Part shown: in pieces, positions 1 through 8,545 of the stretch
Layout: every line of letters begins with the position of its first letter
Position numbering within the stretch: the stretch's first letter is position 1
NCBI GenBank assembly: GCA_009760855.2
Contig: WPIO01000136.1
Coordinates: 1,045,001 to 1,057,500 of the forward strand
Length of the DNA stretch: 12,500 bases
Direction: 5' to 3'
Source of the DNA: Cristatella mucedo
Taxonomy: Eukaryota > Bryozoa > Phylactolaemata > Cristatellidae
The notes under the pieces: generated by a model
Told to the model about the DNA's origin: nothing
The model's database searches: none
What the model saw: the letters and a program-made list of their open reading frames with translations, nothing else
Position numbers and translations under genes: made by a program

Positions 1-62
<62 letters not shown>
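1..62. repeat. (CT)n microsatellite
   Basis: An uninterrupted CT dinucleotide run begins at the window edge and so probably extends further left. It fades into a CT/GT-rich imperfect stretch up to about 110. Confidence 0.97.
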
Positions 63-65
<3 letters not shown>

Positions 66-580
66 ATTCTCTGTCTCTGTGTGTGCGTGAGTGCATGCGT
101 GTGTGTCTGCATATGTCACATCACTGCATGCTGGCAACTTACAATAGTGGAGATGTCACAACCGACGAGCAGACTTTGATTAGGATCCACGATAGGGCTT
201 TCAACTCGGTAACTGGCCTTGGGCAGGGTCGAGTAATGTCACCATTTGCCCGACTTGTGGCATTTCCTGCTGCGTCAAACTAGATCAATTTGTATACATC
301 AAGTCTGTGTTGCTTCCCTACTGTCCATTGGCATTGGCACGTGGCATTTGGCGTTCTGCAGCGTGGCCTGGTGAGCCTTAGCCGAGCTGGCCAGTCTCGT
401 GGCTTACAGATGCTGCAGTACGACTGACCACCACCAATTGTCGGGGGGGGGGGGGGGTTGGGCCCTTTAAATCGACATGGCTCTCGGATAGTGCTGGTGA
501 ATTACGTTATTGTAACACTTTGATCAATGAGTGAAGGCTTTGATGAGAATTTCTAAGCCAACATGGGGCTGCTCCTTTGT
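63..580. other. No recognisable gene; contains a 15-base G run
   Basis: I see no gene here. The short open frame at 83-283 runs out of the microsatellite flank and has no recognisable motif. The one notable element is an uninterrupted run of 15 G at 443-457, followed by TTGGG. Such runs are often miscounted in sequencing. Confidence 0.6.
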
Positions 581-614
581 AAAGGCCCTCAGAGCAGCTC
601 GGCTAGAGGCACTC
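581..614 (-). repeat. Possible solo LINE/SINE 3' tail hairpin
   Basis: Read on the minus strand, this segment begins AGTGCCT and later has CTCTGAGGGC followed by CTTTACAAAG. These blocks match, in order, the 3' hairpin seen at 7600-7639. The centre has diverged and there is no ATT tail, so this may be an old solo copy or a chance resemblance. Confidence 0.35.
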
Positions 615-865
615 TTGTGGTACTGCCGAGTCTTTCTACTAGATAGACAATTGGGCAGTGACAAAATCTAGGGCGATGAATGAATATGCATGTCACCGTG
701 GCATACTTTGCCAGTGTGGACCATTCCACAACCTCAACAACATTGATAACGAATAAAATACGAAGACACCTGTATGGCACCCCTAAAAGAGCCAGCCTTC
801 TTTCTAGGCACTTGACATTTAATAGAGAGGAAGCATGTCGATTCGATTGTTTAATGACAGTGTGA

Positions 866-2422
866 TCAATATCGGCGTGCATTGCATACACAGGGCAATT
901 CAAGCCGACAGAACGAATGCTGAAAGGTTAATGTTGGGTTTTTTAGCTTCTTTTTAAAACTCGTCAGAAAGCCAAAGGCCATCGTGAAGTCAGTGTGGAG
1001 AGTGAGTTCCAGGCTTGTGAGCATACGAATTGAAGGCACTATCACCAAATGATTTGAGATTGTTTAAAGGCACAGCTCAAGGATTTGAGTAAGAAAAACG
1101 GCAGGTGGTACGATGCCAAGCCGGATTACAAGTATATCGGATATGTAGGCCGGTGCAAGAGAATTACGGTACACAAGTGTAAGTGACACTACCTTGAAGC
1201 CGATGTACTGCTTTATGGGGAGCCAGTTCTGGTCGGAGAGAAGTGGTAGAATGCAGAAACTTTGATGCTCACGACTGACAAGCATATCTTCAGAGTTTTG
1301 CACCAACTATTATGTAGACCAGTAGACCTGCAAGCAGTAAGTCAAAATGGGATGTCACATATGCACGGATCAGGTTTTAAGTGGTATCCTTGTCTAAGTG
1401 TCTAAGCAGGCCCGAATATTTACTATATTAAATAGCTGAAAGTCGGCTGACTTGACTGTGGAGCTGATGTAGCCATCTATCGAAAGGTCACTTCTGAACA
1501 GAACATCTAGATTTCGTGCATATGCCACTGGAGATATGTTGGCTGAGCCGGTTTTGAGCCTTAAGCTTTCCAATATCTGAGTTACACACATTAGGTTTGA
1601 CAGTAACGAATAAATCTGTTTTATCGTCATGCAGTTTGAGAAAGTTTGTTGCCATGCAAGTGTGGATGTCTGCAATACATGCTGCAAACGAGTTCAGGGA
1701 GTTTGATGCATGCAAAGCTTGTTGAAAGGCTAAGAGGGATCAAAGTATAGGTACAGCTGTGTGTCATTTGCATAGAAGTGAAAGCTAAGATTGTGCTTGG
1801 CAATCAGATCAGCAAGCGGTAGAGCATACACTGTATAAATTAAAAGACCAAGAACAGAGACCTGGGGTACACCATGTATCAATGGCCCTGTGAGATATCA
1901 ATGCTCTGGAATCTCTCTCTGAGATAGGACCTAACTCATTGCTGTGCAGTGACAGTAAGGCCTAGGTGAGATGAGAGGCACTCCAGAAGGGCATTGCGAT
2001 CACATGCTGTTGAGAGAAACTAGCTGAGAAACTCTACCTAAGTCAGCATTTCTGCGAAGGTCATTATAAACCCGAACCAATGCTTACTGTGAAGTGATTA
2101 GCTCTAAACCAGACTGGAACTTGCTAGGTTTGAAGTTTTGATGCAAGAGTTTAGCTGGTCTGGCCACTATTTATTTCTGTGTCTTGGGTAGGAATGACAA
2201 TAGGGAGACTGGGCAGACGTTTTCTAGGTCTAGTGTTGCTATCTTAATTAATGGCATAACAACAGCATTTTCGAAAGAAGTAGGTACAAGACCTGAGGCT
2301 AAGTACATTTTTAGTACATTAGTTATGCCTAGCAGCAGGAGACCTATATATTGGACTAGTAGGGCAGTGGGAATAGGTGCTAGAGGGTTAGTATACATCT
2401 TTAGCTGGGAGATCAACTTCAA
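866..2422 (-). pseudogene. LINE ORF2 reverse transcriptase and C-terminal domain (degenerate)
   Basis: The minus strand carries RT blocks in the expected order. An N-terminal block at 2422-2171 includes APIPTALL and, later, PVSLLSFL. At about 1875-1846 is the substrate-binding block, read as GVPQVSVLG where GVPQGSVLG is usual. At 1777-1757 the catalytic block reads FYANDTQ, so the first Asp of the YADD box is Asn. MATNFLKLHDDKTDLF follows at about 1656-1609, then the thumb/C-terminal block WLPIKQYIGFKVV and SLAPAYISDIL around 1236-1145. The coding part ends near 866 after a Lys-rich SFKKKLKNP stretch. Stops and frameshifts lie between blocks. The YAND change alone would be expected to abolish polymerase activity. 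Confidence 0.88.
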
Positions 2423-2959
2423 AACGGTGTCACTTGTGACAGGCTTGAGTCCCTATATTGAGTTGCGGCAAGGAATTGAGGTAATGGAGTCCAGTCCAGT
2501 CGGAGTGTTGCTGCCATTTGGGTCGACACTCTGATCTTATCTATCTTGCTGACAAAAAAGGTAGAGAAGCAATCAGCACAAGGCTCACTAGGCAAGGTGC
2601 TAACCTAAGAGCAGTTAAGGAGAGGGTTGATTGTGGACGTCAGCATTTTTTTTTACTGTGCATCTGCGACTCGATTGTGTTTCTATACAAGCTAGACTTG
2701 GCCTTTCTAGGGTGGAATGGTATGATCTACAGGAGTTCTAGTTTGCCTGTTGGCAGACAGTCAATCATGATCTTTTGTATGGTTTCTCGAGCTTCTGCTT
2801 ACTAGGCCTAGGTAGTTTATTATTGTGGCAAATCATAGGCCATCTAGTCAAGGCTGCACAGTGTGCTTAGTCTGAGGAGCAGTATCTTGTTGTAGCATTC
2901 TACCAGCGAGGACAGGTCGAAAGGACAGTATCGATGTCATGGGTCGTAAGGTGTCGAAA

Positions 2960-3612
2960 TGCACAGATGATTCTGGATTCCGAGGATGGCACAAACTGTG
3001 GGCTTAATGAGATTTGCGTATGGTCAGATGTGCAGAGTTCTTTATTAATATGAGACAATGGCTTACAATAATCGGAGAAGATATGCTCCAGTTTGTGACA
3101 TTTGTTATGAATGGGGTCATGTGCATGAGCCACAAGAGAAGATGAGTAGGCTAGTGCAAGAAACTCTGCACTAAAGTCGTCAGTTGAGTCGTCAAAATGA
3201 ATCTTAAATTAAGTTTATCTAGAACAAGGAAGGAGCGATCTAGCACGCAGAATCGAAATGAGATTGAAAAATCCGAAATAAAGGAGGACTCGGTACCTGG
3301 AGGGCGATAGATTGCTGCTACCATAGGGAACTTGCTGTTAGAGGAGCTAAAAACTAGAGATTCAGAAGACTGCTTCGAGGTAACCGTGCATGGCTTAAAA
3401 TTGAGGAAGGAACAGGTTCTAACAGTTTTGATTGATCTATGGATATGGAAGAAAGAGAAGCATTTAGGGGTGACGTTCGGTTATGGGGAGTATTCGATTT
3501 CAGTCAGGTCCCGATCACAGCTAACAGGTCTAGGGTGTCGTCAAGAATAATGTCCTGTATTATTGTTGGTTTGTTGCACAATTAGTAGACATTCCAAAGG
3601 CAAGCGTTAGGA
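2960..3612 (-). pseudogene. LINE ORF2 endonuclease domain (degenerate)
   Basis: Translating the minus strand gives the order of an apurinic/apyrimidinic-type LINE endonuclease. Near 3540-3490 lies a block ending LLAVIGT, with a stop where the usual Trp of TETWL is expected. At about 3315-3295 is IYRPPG, a well-conserved motif. An IHFDD stretch follows near 3210-3195, then a SDH motif (CTSDH) near 3033. In active enzymes this domain nicks target DNA to prime reverse transcription. The Glu of the TETWL motif is replaced by Gly here, and the frame shifts between blocks, so no active enzyme can be made. Confidence 0.82.
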
Positions 3613-4300
3613 TAGGCCACCGGGGTTATAGTAGGCTTGATAACCACTAAGTTAAAGTGATTCGCAACAATGCTTGCGGGAGAGCTTGCTCGACGGCTAG
3701 AGAAACTGTCGGAATTGCTGAATATTTACCCGTGTTCCTATGCATGCTACGGCTACGAGTAGGATTCTTGTGGGGTATTTGCAATTCACAAATCCTGGCG
3801 GCAGCAGCCGAAACAAGGAATTCATTTGCACGATAATAGCCTAAAGATAATGTATTGGCATGCACGATCCTACTTAATTGATGTCACTGACAGTCGGCAT
3901 AACTGCAGTCGTAGCTCATTCGGGAGCAGAAGCGCAAGCCAGTAGGGAAGCAGGTGCTGTAGACCATGCAGACCCAATCGACAAGCTTTTAGATGTCCAT
4001 TGGCTAGTAATTTCCCACGGGCTAACGTCACAAAGCAAACAGATATGCTTTAAACAATCTTCGGTGGGTAATTCTGCAACGAGCAGAAACACTTGTAGCT
4101 CTTGGTGTCTGGAGGCAAGAATGCCATTCATCCATACTTTTAGGCTTGTATGATATACCACAGATGAGCCGTGGTCTGGGCTAGCCACACTATTGGTTAG
4201 CACAGTGATCCAATCTGTTTTATTGGTTTCCATTATGGCAGCCAGAAGAAAAGCATTCTTTCAAACATGTAGCGGGAGAAGATATATGAAGAGAGCCGCA
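3613..4300. other. No recognised gene; possible 5' part of the minus-strand LINE
   Basis: Two open minus-strand frames lie here, 3647-3865 (72 codons) and 3916-4233 (105 codons), with an overlapping 91-codon plus frame at 3878-4153. The minus frames lie just upstream of the endonuclease of the 740-3612 LINE and share its strand, so they could be remnants of its 5' region or ORF1. I see no zinc finger, coiled coil or other motif that would settle this. Confidence 0.35.
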
Positions 4301-4302
4301 GA

Positions 4303-4629
4303 GTGAGAATCCCTCCATCGCACTGCAAGAACTTTCCCATTCACGGCATTAAGAAGTGTCCAGAGGATAAGTCTGGCCTCTGCATAAGCGTTAAAGCCTC
4401 AATTGGGCTTTGTGATTACATTGGCAAGTGGGAGAGTGTATATTGTGAAAAGAAGGAGACCTTATTCCTGGGTACTCCATGCTTGAAGGCCTACTGGATA
4501 GACTTTGAGCGAGACATTCGAGACATTGAGCAAGACATTGAGAGACATGACAGCTGTCGTGCTGACGATGCACTTTGCATGCTCAGCCTGCACTATCAGG
4601 TTTGGCTGTGCTTAAGAGGTTTTGCTTGA
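4303..4629 (+). other. Unrecognised 108-codon open frame with a short internal repeat
   Basis: An ATG-started frame of 108 codons ends at TGA. The product would be fairly Cys-rich, with an acidic/basic repeat (ERDIRDIEQDIERHD) near residues 69-83. That repeat comes from an imperfect DNA repeat of AGACATT units at about 4510-4548. I recognise no domain and see no splice-site or promoter context that makes it a gene. A chance open frame or decayed repeat is as likely as a real exon. Confidence 0.2.
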
Positions 4630-4826
4630 CTTCTTGCTTCGAGGCTTGACCGGCACAACCTAGCACAGCATGTGGTACGTGCGTGCAGATAAACGGTCAG
4701 TACTCCCGATCTCCACTGCAACACTCATCGATGTGCATATGAGAATCTATAGCCACTAATGCAAATCAATATAATTGTACAGCGATCTTTGTGTGTCGTT
4801 GACATTGCTCCCTTTACAGCATATAT

Positions 4827-4893
4827 AAAGTGCCTAGGAAGAGATTAAGTTCTCTGAGCTTGCTGTAAAATGTCTTATTATTATTATTATTAT
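4827..4893 (+). repeat. Solo LINE/SINE 3' tail: hairpin plus (TTA)n
   Basis: The segment starts AAAGTGCCTAGGAAGAGAT, continues through TTAAGTTCTCTGAG and ends in six TTA units at 4875-4892. The left half matches the hairpins at 6870 and 7600 closely. The right arm has diverged (CTTGCTGTAA in place of GGCACTTTA). The preceding 40 bases, ending CAGCATATAT, resemble those before the 6870 copy, so this is probably a severely 5'-truncated insertion on the plus strand. Confidence 0.8.
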
Positions 4894-5799
4894 GGCTCTT
4901 ATAGTTAGAAGCATGTTGACAAGAGTACCATTTTGGTGCCGTCCCATTGAAATGCACGAAACATACCTAAAAATATATGGAGAGGGATCCAGACAAGGGG
5001 CATTAGTTTTCTACATTCGCTTTTTTAAAGGTAGCAGCAAATATGAAAACGTAATGCATGAAGCCATTAGTTAGGTGTTGCTAGCTCTGCCTTGGTAATG
5101 GCATACCGGAAAACAAGCTAGTTCTTTGCCATCTTTAACATATAGAGAAGAACAGTGCATACTACCCATGCTCTTATCAGAGGCGATACCATTAGCAATA
5201 ATACAGGATTCCATTCAGCCTTACTTTAAGTGCCTCAGGCTGTTATGGTGTGCACACTCGTATACCTGCATTGCAATGAGGTGGCTGCATTTGCTGCAAC
5301 TAGTGTGTCGGGAGCTGCCATACCCAGATGCCATACCCTTATTAAGGCACGGAGCATCGTCGATCTGCAAACTGTTCGGCCGTTGGGTTGCAGTCTGCTT
5401 TTCAGCAAGCATATTGCAAGAGGACAGACTGTTCCCATGCTTAGTGTCAACCTGCACAGAGTGCAAGCAAGAAGTCACCTACTGCTTACCCAGAAATGAA
5501 TTGTGGACTGCCTGCCATTATGTGGTTCTCTTCAAACGCAGCTAGTGCCCGAGCTAATGCTCCTGCTACATGCCTTTTAGCCTGCAGCTAATTTAATTGG
5601 GGCATGCAGATAATACATCACTTTAAGGTGTGAGACCTGTCATAGATGCCCCATCTACCCAGGCTTGCAGTCACAGTCGGCCGTGAAAGGCTTGCCGTGC
5701 TTCCCCACAGCCCCAATCATTCCAATCAGCCTACGGCTGTGCATATGACACTATCGTAACATCTGTCTGTGTAATGCTGCTTACTAAAATCTCAAGAGC
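4894..5799. other. No recognised gene; overlapping open frames at 5126-5545
   Basis: The longest non-repetitive open frame in the window is here: 5126-5545 on the plus strand, 139 codons. Three other frames are also open across 5221-5499 (one plus, two minus), which is typical of stop-poor DNA and weakens each coding claim. The predicted product is rich in Cys and Leu and has no motif I recognise. It lies just upstream of a plus-strand LINE endonuclease fragment, so it could be part of that element's 5' region, but nothing in it shows this. Confidence 0.3.
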
Positions 5800-6325
5800 T
5801 ATTAATTCGTAATCAGGTTGTCCACGGGAAGCTCCATGCATTTCTTTTGACTGAGACATGTCTTCATCGTCTGGTAGCTGTGTGTTTGAACCCGGTTTCT
5901 CATACTTTCAGTCCGTGAGTTCTGAGAAAGTGGGTGGTGGGGTAGCTGTCGTTTCCGAATCGCTTGGCTATAACACCTGCAACTTTCCACACACCTTTGT
6001 TTGAATCAATTGTTATTCGATATTCACCGAAGACATTTACTGATGTGAGCTACCCATCCCGGCTGTCTTAGCGTTATTTATGGAAGACTTTGTTGGAGTT
6101 CTTTACCAAAATATTTTTGGAAGGCAGGCTGTTGTTTATTGCTGAGGATTTTAATGGTCCCGTTGACGACCCTAGCAACAGTCAGATGCATTCATCTCTT
6201 AATGATCTGGAGAATTTCGGATTTTGCCAATACGTTTGGCATGCAACTCGGTGGCTATATTCTAGAGCTCATGATCTCAAAGGATATCTAACCCAGTGAT
6301 CTTGTTTTGTGCGCACTGACCACAA
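5800..6325 (+). mobile_element. LINE endonuclease-domain fragment (degenerate)
   Basis: Translated on the plus strand in shifting frames, this is the endonuclease part of a second LINE copy. LTETCL is at 5847-5864, matching the conserved TETWL block with Cys for Trp. A Gly-rich GGGVAVV stretch follows near 5937-5957. A block reading LLFIAEDFNG has EDFN at 6144-6155, where GDFN is normal, and a TDH at about 6318-6326 matches the SDH motif. No RT follows in place: a SINE tail begins right after the TDH. The fragment has at least two frameshifts and cannot be active. Confidence 0.75.
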
Positions 6326-6517
6326 ATATAAAAATATAATTCATTTGTATAGTGCCCCTAGAGAACTCAATCTCTATTCAGGCGCTTCACATATGAATTC
6401 AAGGTTTTGTTGCTCACTTTTAGGTCTCTTCATTCTTTGTCTCCAGCCTATCTCTCAGATATACTCCCCCATCAGGCCAAGCACCGTACCACCCACTTTT
6501 CGGAATCCAACAGTCTA

Positions 6518-6569
6518 CTAATACCTCGTACAAACCTCAAATCCTTTTGAGGTTTGTACGAGGTATTAG
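6518..6569. repeat. 24-bp perfect inverted repeat with a 4-base loop
   Basis: Arms 6518-6541 and 6546-6569 are exact reverse complements, with loop TCCT between them. The left arm starts CTAATACCTCGTAC and the right arm ends GTACGAGGTATTAG. The left arm lies in the normal LINE coding order (LLIPRTNLKSF). The right arm replaces the short GGTGATAGT segment seen at the same place in the minus-strand LINE. This looks like an inverted copy of the adjacent left arm. Confidence 0.97.
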
Positions 6570-6728
6570 CCTCAAAGCATTTAGTTCGTATGCTCCCAAA
6601 GCCTAGAACTCCCTCCCGACCTGCGGCACAACATCTCCTGACCTGACCACATTTAAAAAGAACTTAAAAATACACCTATTTAGGACAGCATTTAGTGGGT
6701 CCCTGTGATTCGTCCTTGATGTGCTTAT

Positions 6729-6804
6729 GCGTGCTGACACTGTGCATGCTGCCACTAACCACATTTGCATGCTGACCCTGTGCATGTCACCCCTAACCAT
6801 GTTA
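6729..6804 (+). repeat. 38-bp imperfect tandem duplication in a LINE 3' UTR
   Basis: Two 38-base units, 6729-6766 and 6767-6804, align without gaps. The first starts GCGTGCTGACACTGTGCATG and the second GCATGCTGACCCTGTGCATG. Both carry CTAACC near the end. The duplication lies between the end of the LINE coding part and its hairpin. Confidence 0.8.
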
Positions 6805-6869
6805 TTCATGTTGTTTATCAAGCATGATATTACTCACCATTCAATTGCATTTCCCATTGCAGCAAACAT

Positions 6870-6935
6870 AAAGCGCCTAAAGAGAGATTAAGTTCTCTGA
6901 GGGCGCTTTATCAAGTGCATTATTATTATTATTAT
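6870..6935 (+). repeat. LINE 3' hairpin and (ATT)n tail
   Basis: AAAGCGCC at 6870-6877 pairs perfectly with GGCGCTTT at 6902-6909, and AGAGA pairs with TCTCT inside it. ATCAAGTGC and an (ATT)n run follow. In LINEs of this type the 3' hairpin is the likely recognition site for the element's own reverse transcriptase. That role is known for related elements and inferred here. Confidence 0.88.
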
Positions 6936-7020
6936 ATGCCACGGGGGTCGAGCCCACGACCTCAGCAAAACCTTGGTCGTGGCAAACACCTTAACTGCTG
7001 AACCAAACCAGCTTGGCAAT

Positions 7021-7599
7021 CTTGAATCATTGCTAAATCACGTTTATTGTTCTGCTCCTGTTCGTTCTGTTCCTGTTCCTTCGTATGAGCACTGAAGCAT
7101 CGAGTTTGTCCAGCAATCCAGAAGAAATGCAGCCTAGATGTAAAAATTTTCTCTGTATCAATGTTTTTTGATGCATATCTTGATCTTGATCCAGACTCTG
7201 TCGACAGCCTCGATACTCTCATAGATGCAATAAACTTGAAACTAAGGTGGTGCTCTCGACTAGCATGCTCCACTGAAGACTTCGTTTACGAGGTGGCAGA
7301 GCCAACTTTCTGTTGACCGAAAAACTTCAAAAATGTGCAGTGTAAAAGCATAGGTTTTGAACACTGCTCTAATAAGTCTGGCTTTGAGACGGATCTAGTC
7401 AGTTTAATCTGAGCTCTAAGCCCATTGCAAGCTAGCATCGCTTTGGCAAAATTGATGCATGAAACTATGCATGCAAAGTGTTCGCCCTAGTTGGTTCGAC
7501 TGTACTGTTGATCAATTTCATAGGCCTGATGCTCGATTGGGCAAAAAAGCAGAAAAAGGTTTACCATCTTTTCTAAAGGTTTATATGCTACAGTTTGGT
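7021..7599. other. No recognised gene; 75-codon open stretch at 7087-7313
   Basis: A plus-strand stretch without stops runs from about 7087 to TGA at 7311-7313. Its translation includes an acidic block with LDLDPDSVDSLDTLIDAINL. It has no clear start or splice sites and I do not recognise it. A minus-strand frame also covers 6962-7273, but its start is in the SINE. The frame at 7459-7656 runs into a SINE/LINE tail and is not a gene. The rest shows nothing I can name. Confidence 0.3.
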
Positions 7600-7686
7600 A
7601 AAGTGCCTAGAAAGAGATTGAGTTCTCTGAGGGCACTTTATCAAGTGCATTATTAGTATTAGTATTAGTATTGTTGTTATTATTAA
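7600..7686 (+). repeat. Solo LINE/SINE 3' tail: hairpin plus (ATTAGT)n
   Basis: AAAGTGCC at 7600-7607 pairs exactly with GGCACTTT at 7632-7639, with AGAGATTGAGTTCTCT in between. ATCAAGTGC and a tail of ATTAGT and ATT/GTT units follow. This is the best-preserved copy of the shared tail. The preceding sequence shows no LINE coding part, so this is a strongly 5'-truncated LINE or a SINE whose head I cannot recognise. Confidence 0.85.
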
Positions 7687-7950
7687 AAATGTATCTGCAC
7701 CGTTACCCAGATTTATATTGGAATTAATCCTCAAAGGACTTTGACAGCACTAGAAAGAAGGGTGCATCGTGCTGTGGTATGGAGTTGAAATAGCTTACAG
7801 TCAGCATGCCTGTCGGATATCCCGTCTCATCGCTTGCATTAGCTTGCCGGCATATCATGCGAAACGATCGTTCAGGTTTGTAACATGCCTGTATGTGTGT
7901 CGGGGCAGTTATTTAGCAGGGTTCTAGTCATGATTTCATGTCTTTTTTAG
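7687..7950. other. 3' end of the intron before the first visible FN3 exon
   Basis: No gene or repeat is visible here. The stretch ends in a good 3' splice site, CATGTCTTTTTTAG at 7937-7950, with AG at 7949-7950. The matching 5' splice site and the exon before it were not found in the window. Confidence 0.6.
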
Positions 7951-8085
7951 AGGTGCCGTATCCCCCATCTTTTGTCCAAGCATTGCTCAGCACCGTGATG
8001 AACCGGACCATAGAATTGTCATGGATGACGCCTTACAACGGCAACAAACTACTACTGAATTACAAGCTCTTTCAGGCTGACCCCG
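7951..8085 (+). CDS. Exon: N-terminal half of an FN3 domain
   Basis: After the acceptor at 7949-7950 the exon has two bases finishing a split codon, then VPYPPSFVQALLSTVMN and RTIELSWMTPYNGN. The Trp near residue 24 is the hallmark strand-B Trp of FN3 domains. The PYNGN turn and the NYKLF strand C (Tyr near 37) also fit. The exon ends at 8085 before GTGACT, a donor with one weak position (+5 C). It starts and ends in phase 1. Its 135 bases hold about half a domain, and the rest is on the exon at 9578. FN3 domains mediate protein contacts in extracellular adhesion and receptor proteins. The parent gene cannot be named from one and a half domains. Confidence 0.8.
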
Positions 8086-8504
8086 GTGACTAATTGTAGT
8101 TGCACAACAATCCAGTGGCTTACCGTGTGTGATCATGCTAAGAGGTTCTTATGGCTTGATCATAGGGAATCATTTCCGTGGGTAGTAGTATTCAGCCTTT
8201 GCTTGGCCGTGCTTTATGCCTTGACCCTGCACTATGGTCTTAAATACTTTGTGGTGCCTGCTGCCACTGCTCCTGTGTGCTATTGGTAGATCGTATCCAC
8301 AATGTATATTTATCGCCGGTTCTCGTTGGGGCCGGATTGAGTCATCTTGCATGCATAGTAACGTCGGGCTGAAATGCTTATTTAAGTAAGTAGGCAAGAT
8401 TCTTAGACAGCAGGTGTGCGAAATGTCGGAGACAATTGTGTAACTTAATGGTCCCATCATAATTTTTTTTATCGTAATCACGTGCATGCTATTTTATGCA
8501 GGTT

Positions 8505-8506
<2 letters not shown>

Positions 8507-8542
<36 letters not shown>
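8507..8542. repeat. (AT)18 microsatellite
   Basis: A perfect run of 18 AT units lies within the intron. Confidence 0.97.

Positions 8543-8545
<3 letters not shown>

Larger units (their letters stand above)
740..3612 (-). mobile_element. Near full-length degenerate non-LTR retrotransposon (LINE, CR1/L2-like)
   Basis: On the minus strand this segment reads in order as an endonuclease, a linker, a reverse transcriptase, a C-terminal domain, a short 3' untranslated part and a hairpin tail. Coding spans about 3612 down to 866, roughly 900 codons, the usual size of ORF2 in CR1/L2-type LINEs. The tail hairpin is at 776-812, with a T/ATT-rich 3' end around 740-770. Frameshifts and stops break the reading frame many times, so the element is dead. 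Open minus frames at 3647-3865 and 3916-4233 may be its 5' part, but I recognise no domain there. The clade is inferred from domain order and motif style; assigning it firmly needs a phylogeny. Confidence 0.88.
6396..6933 (+). mobile_element. 5'-truncated LINE 3' fragment inserted in the SINE
   Basis: This plus-strand fragment begins inside the C-terminal coding part of a LINE. Shifting frames read EFKVLLLTF, then SPAYLSDIL (about 6443-6470), then SYAPKAWNSLP (about 6588-6620) and a Lys-rich FKKNLKIHLFRTAF ending near 6695. The same order is seen on the minus strand of the 740-3612 copy. A 3' untranslated part with a 38-bp tandem repeat follows, then the hairpin (6870-6909) and an (ATT)n tail (6919-6935). 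It is flanked by ATATG at 6391-6395 and 6934-6938, a target-site duplication. An internal 24-bp inverted duplication breaks the frame at 6518-6569. Confidence 0.85.
6325..7020 (-). mobile_element. tRNA-derived SINE, split by a later LINE insertion
   Basis: Two minus-strand pieces form one SINE. The head, 7020-6934, is tRNA-like. It has an A-box-like TGGTTCAGCAGTTAAGG (plus-strand 6989-7005) and a B-box-like GGGCTCGACCC (6945-6955), then GTGGCATAT. The tail, 6395-6325, resumes with CATATGTGAAGCGCC and a hairpin containing AGAGATTGAGTTCTCT, then an AT-rich end. Between them is a plus-strand LINE fragment flanked by ATATG at 6391-6395 and 6934-6938. Removing it and one ATATG gives GGCATATGTGAAGCGCC across the join, matching GGCATATGCAAAGCGCC of the other SINE at 10315-10330. 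The head does not fold as a good tRNA, so it is not a tRNA gene. Confidence 0.82.

Noticed and set aside
2184-2805. Plus-strand frames of 116 and 95 codons
   Set aside because: They are antisense shadows of the minus-strand LINE RT and linker, where recognised RT blocks lie.
6937-7018. A tRNA gene on the minus strand
   Set aside because: A-box-like and B-box-like elements are present, but the acceptor and other stems do not fold well, and the second copy of the same B-box region joins a LINE-type hairpin. It is a SINE head.
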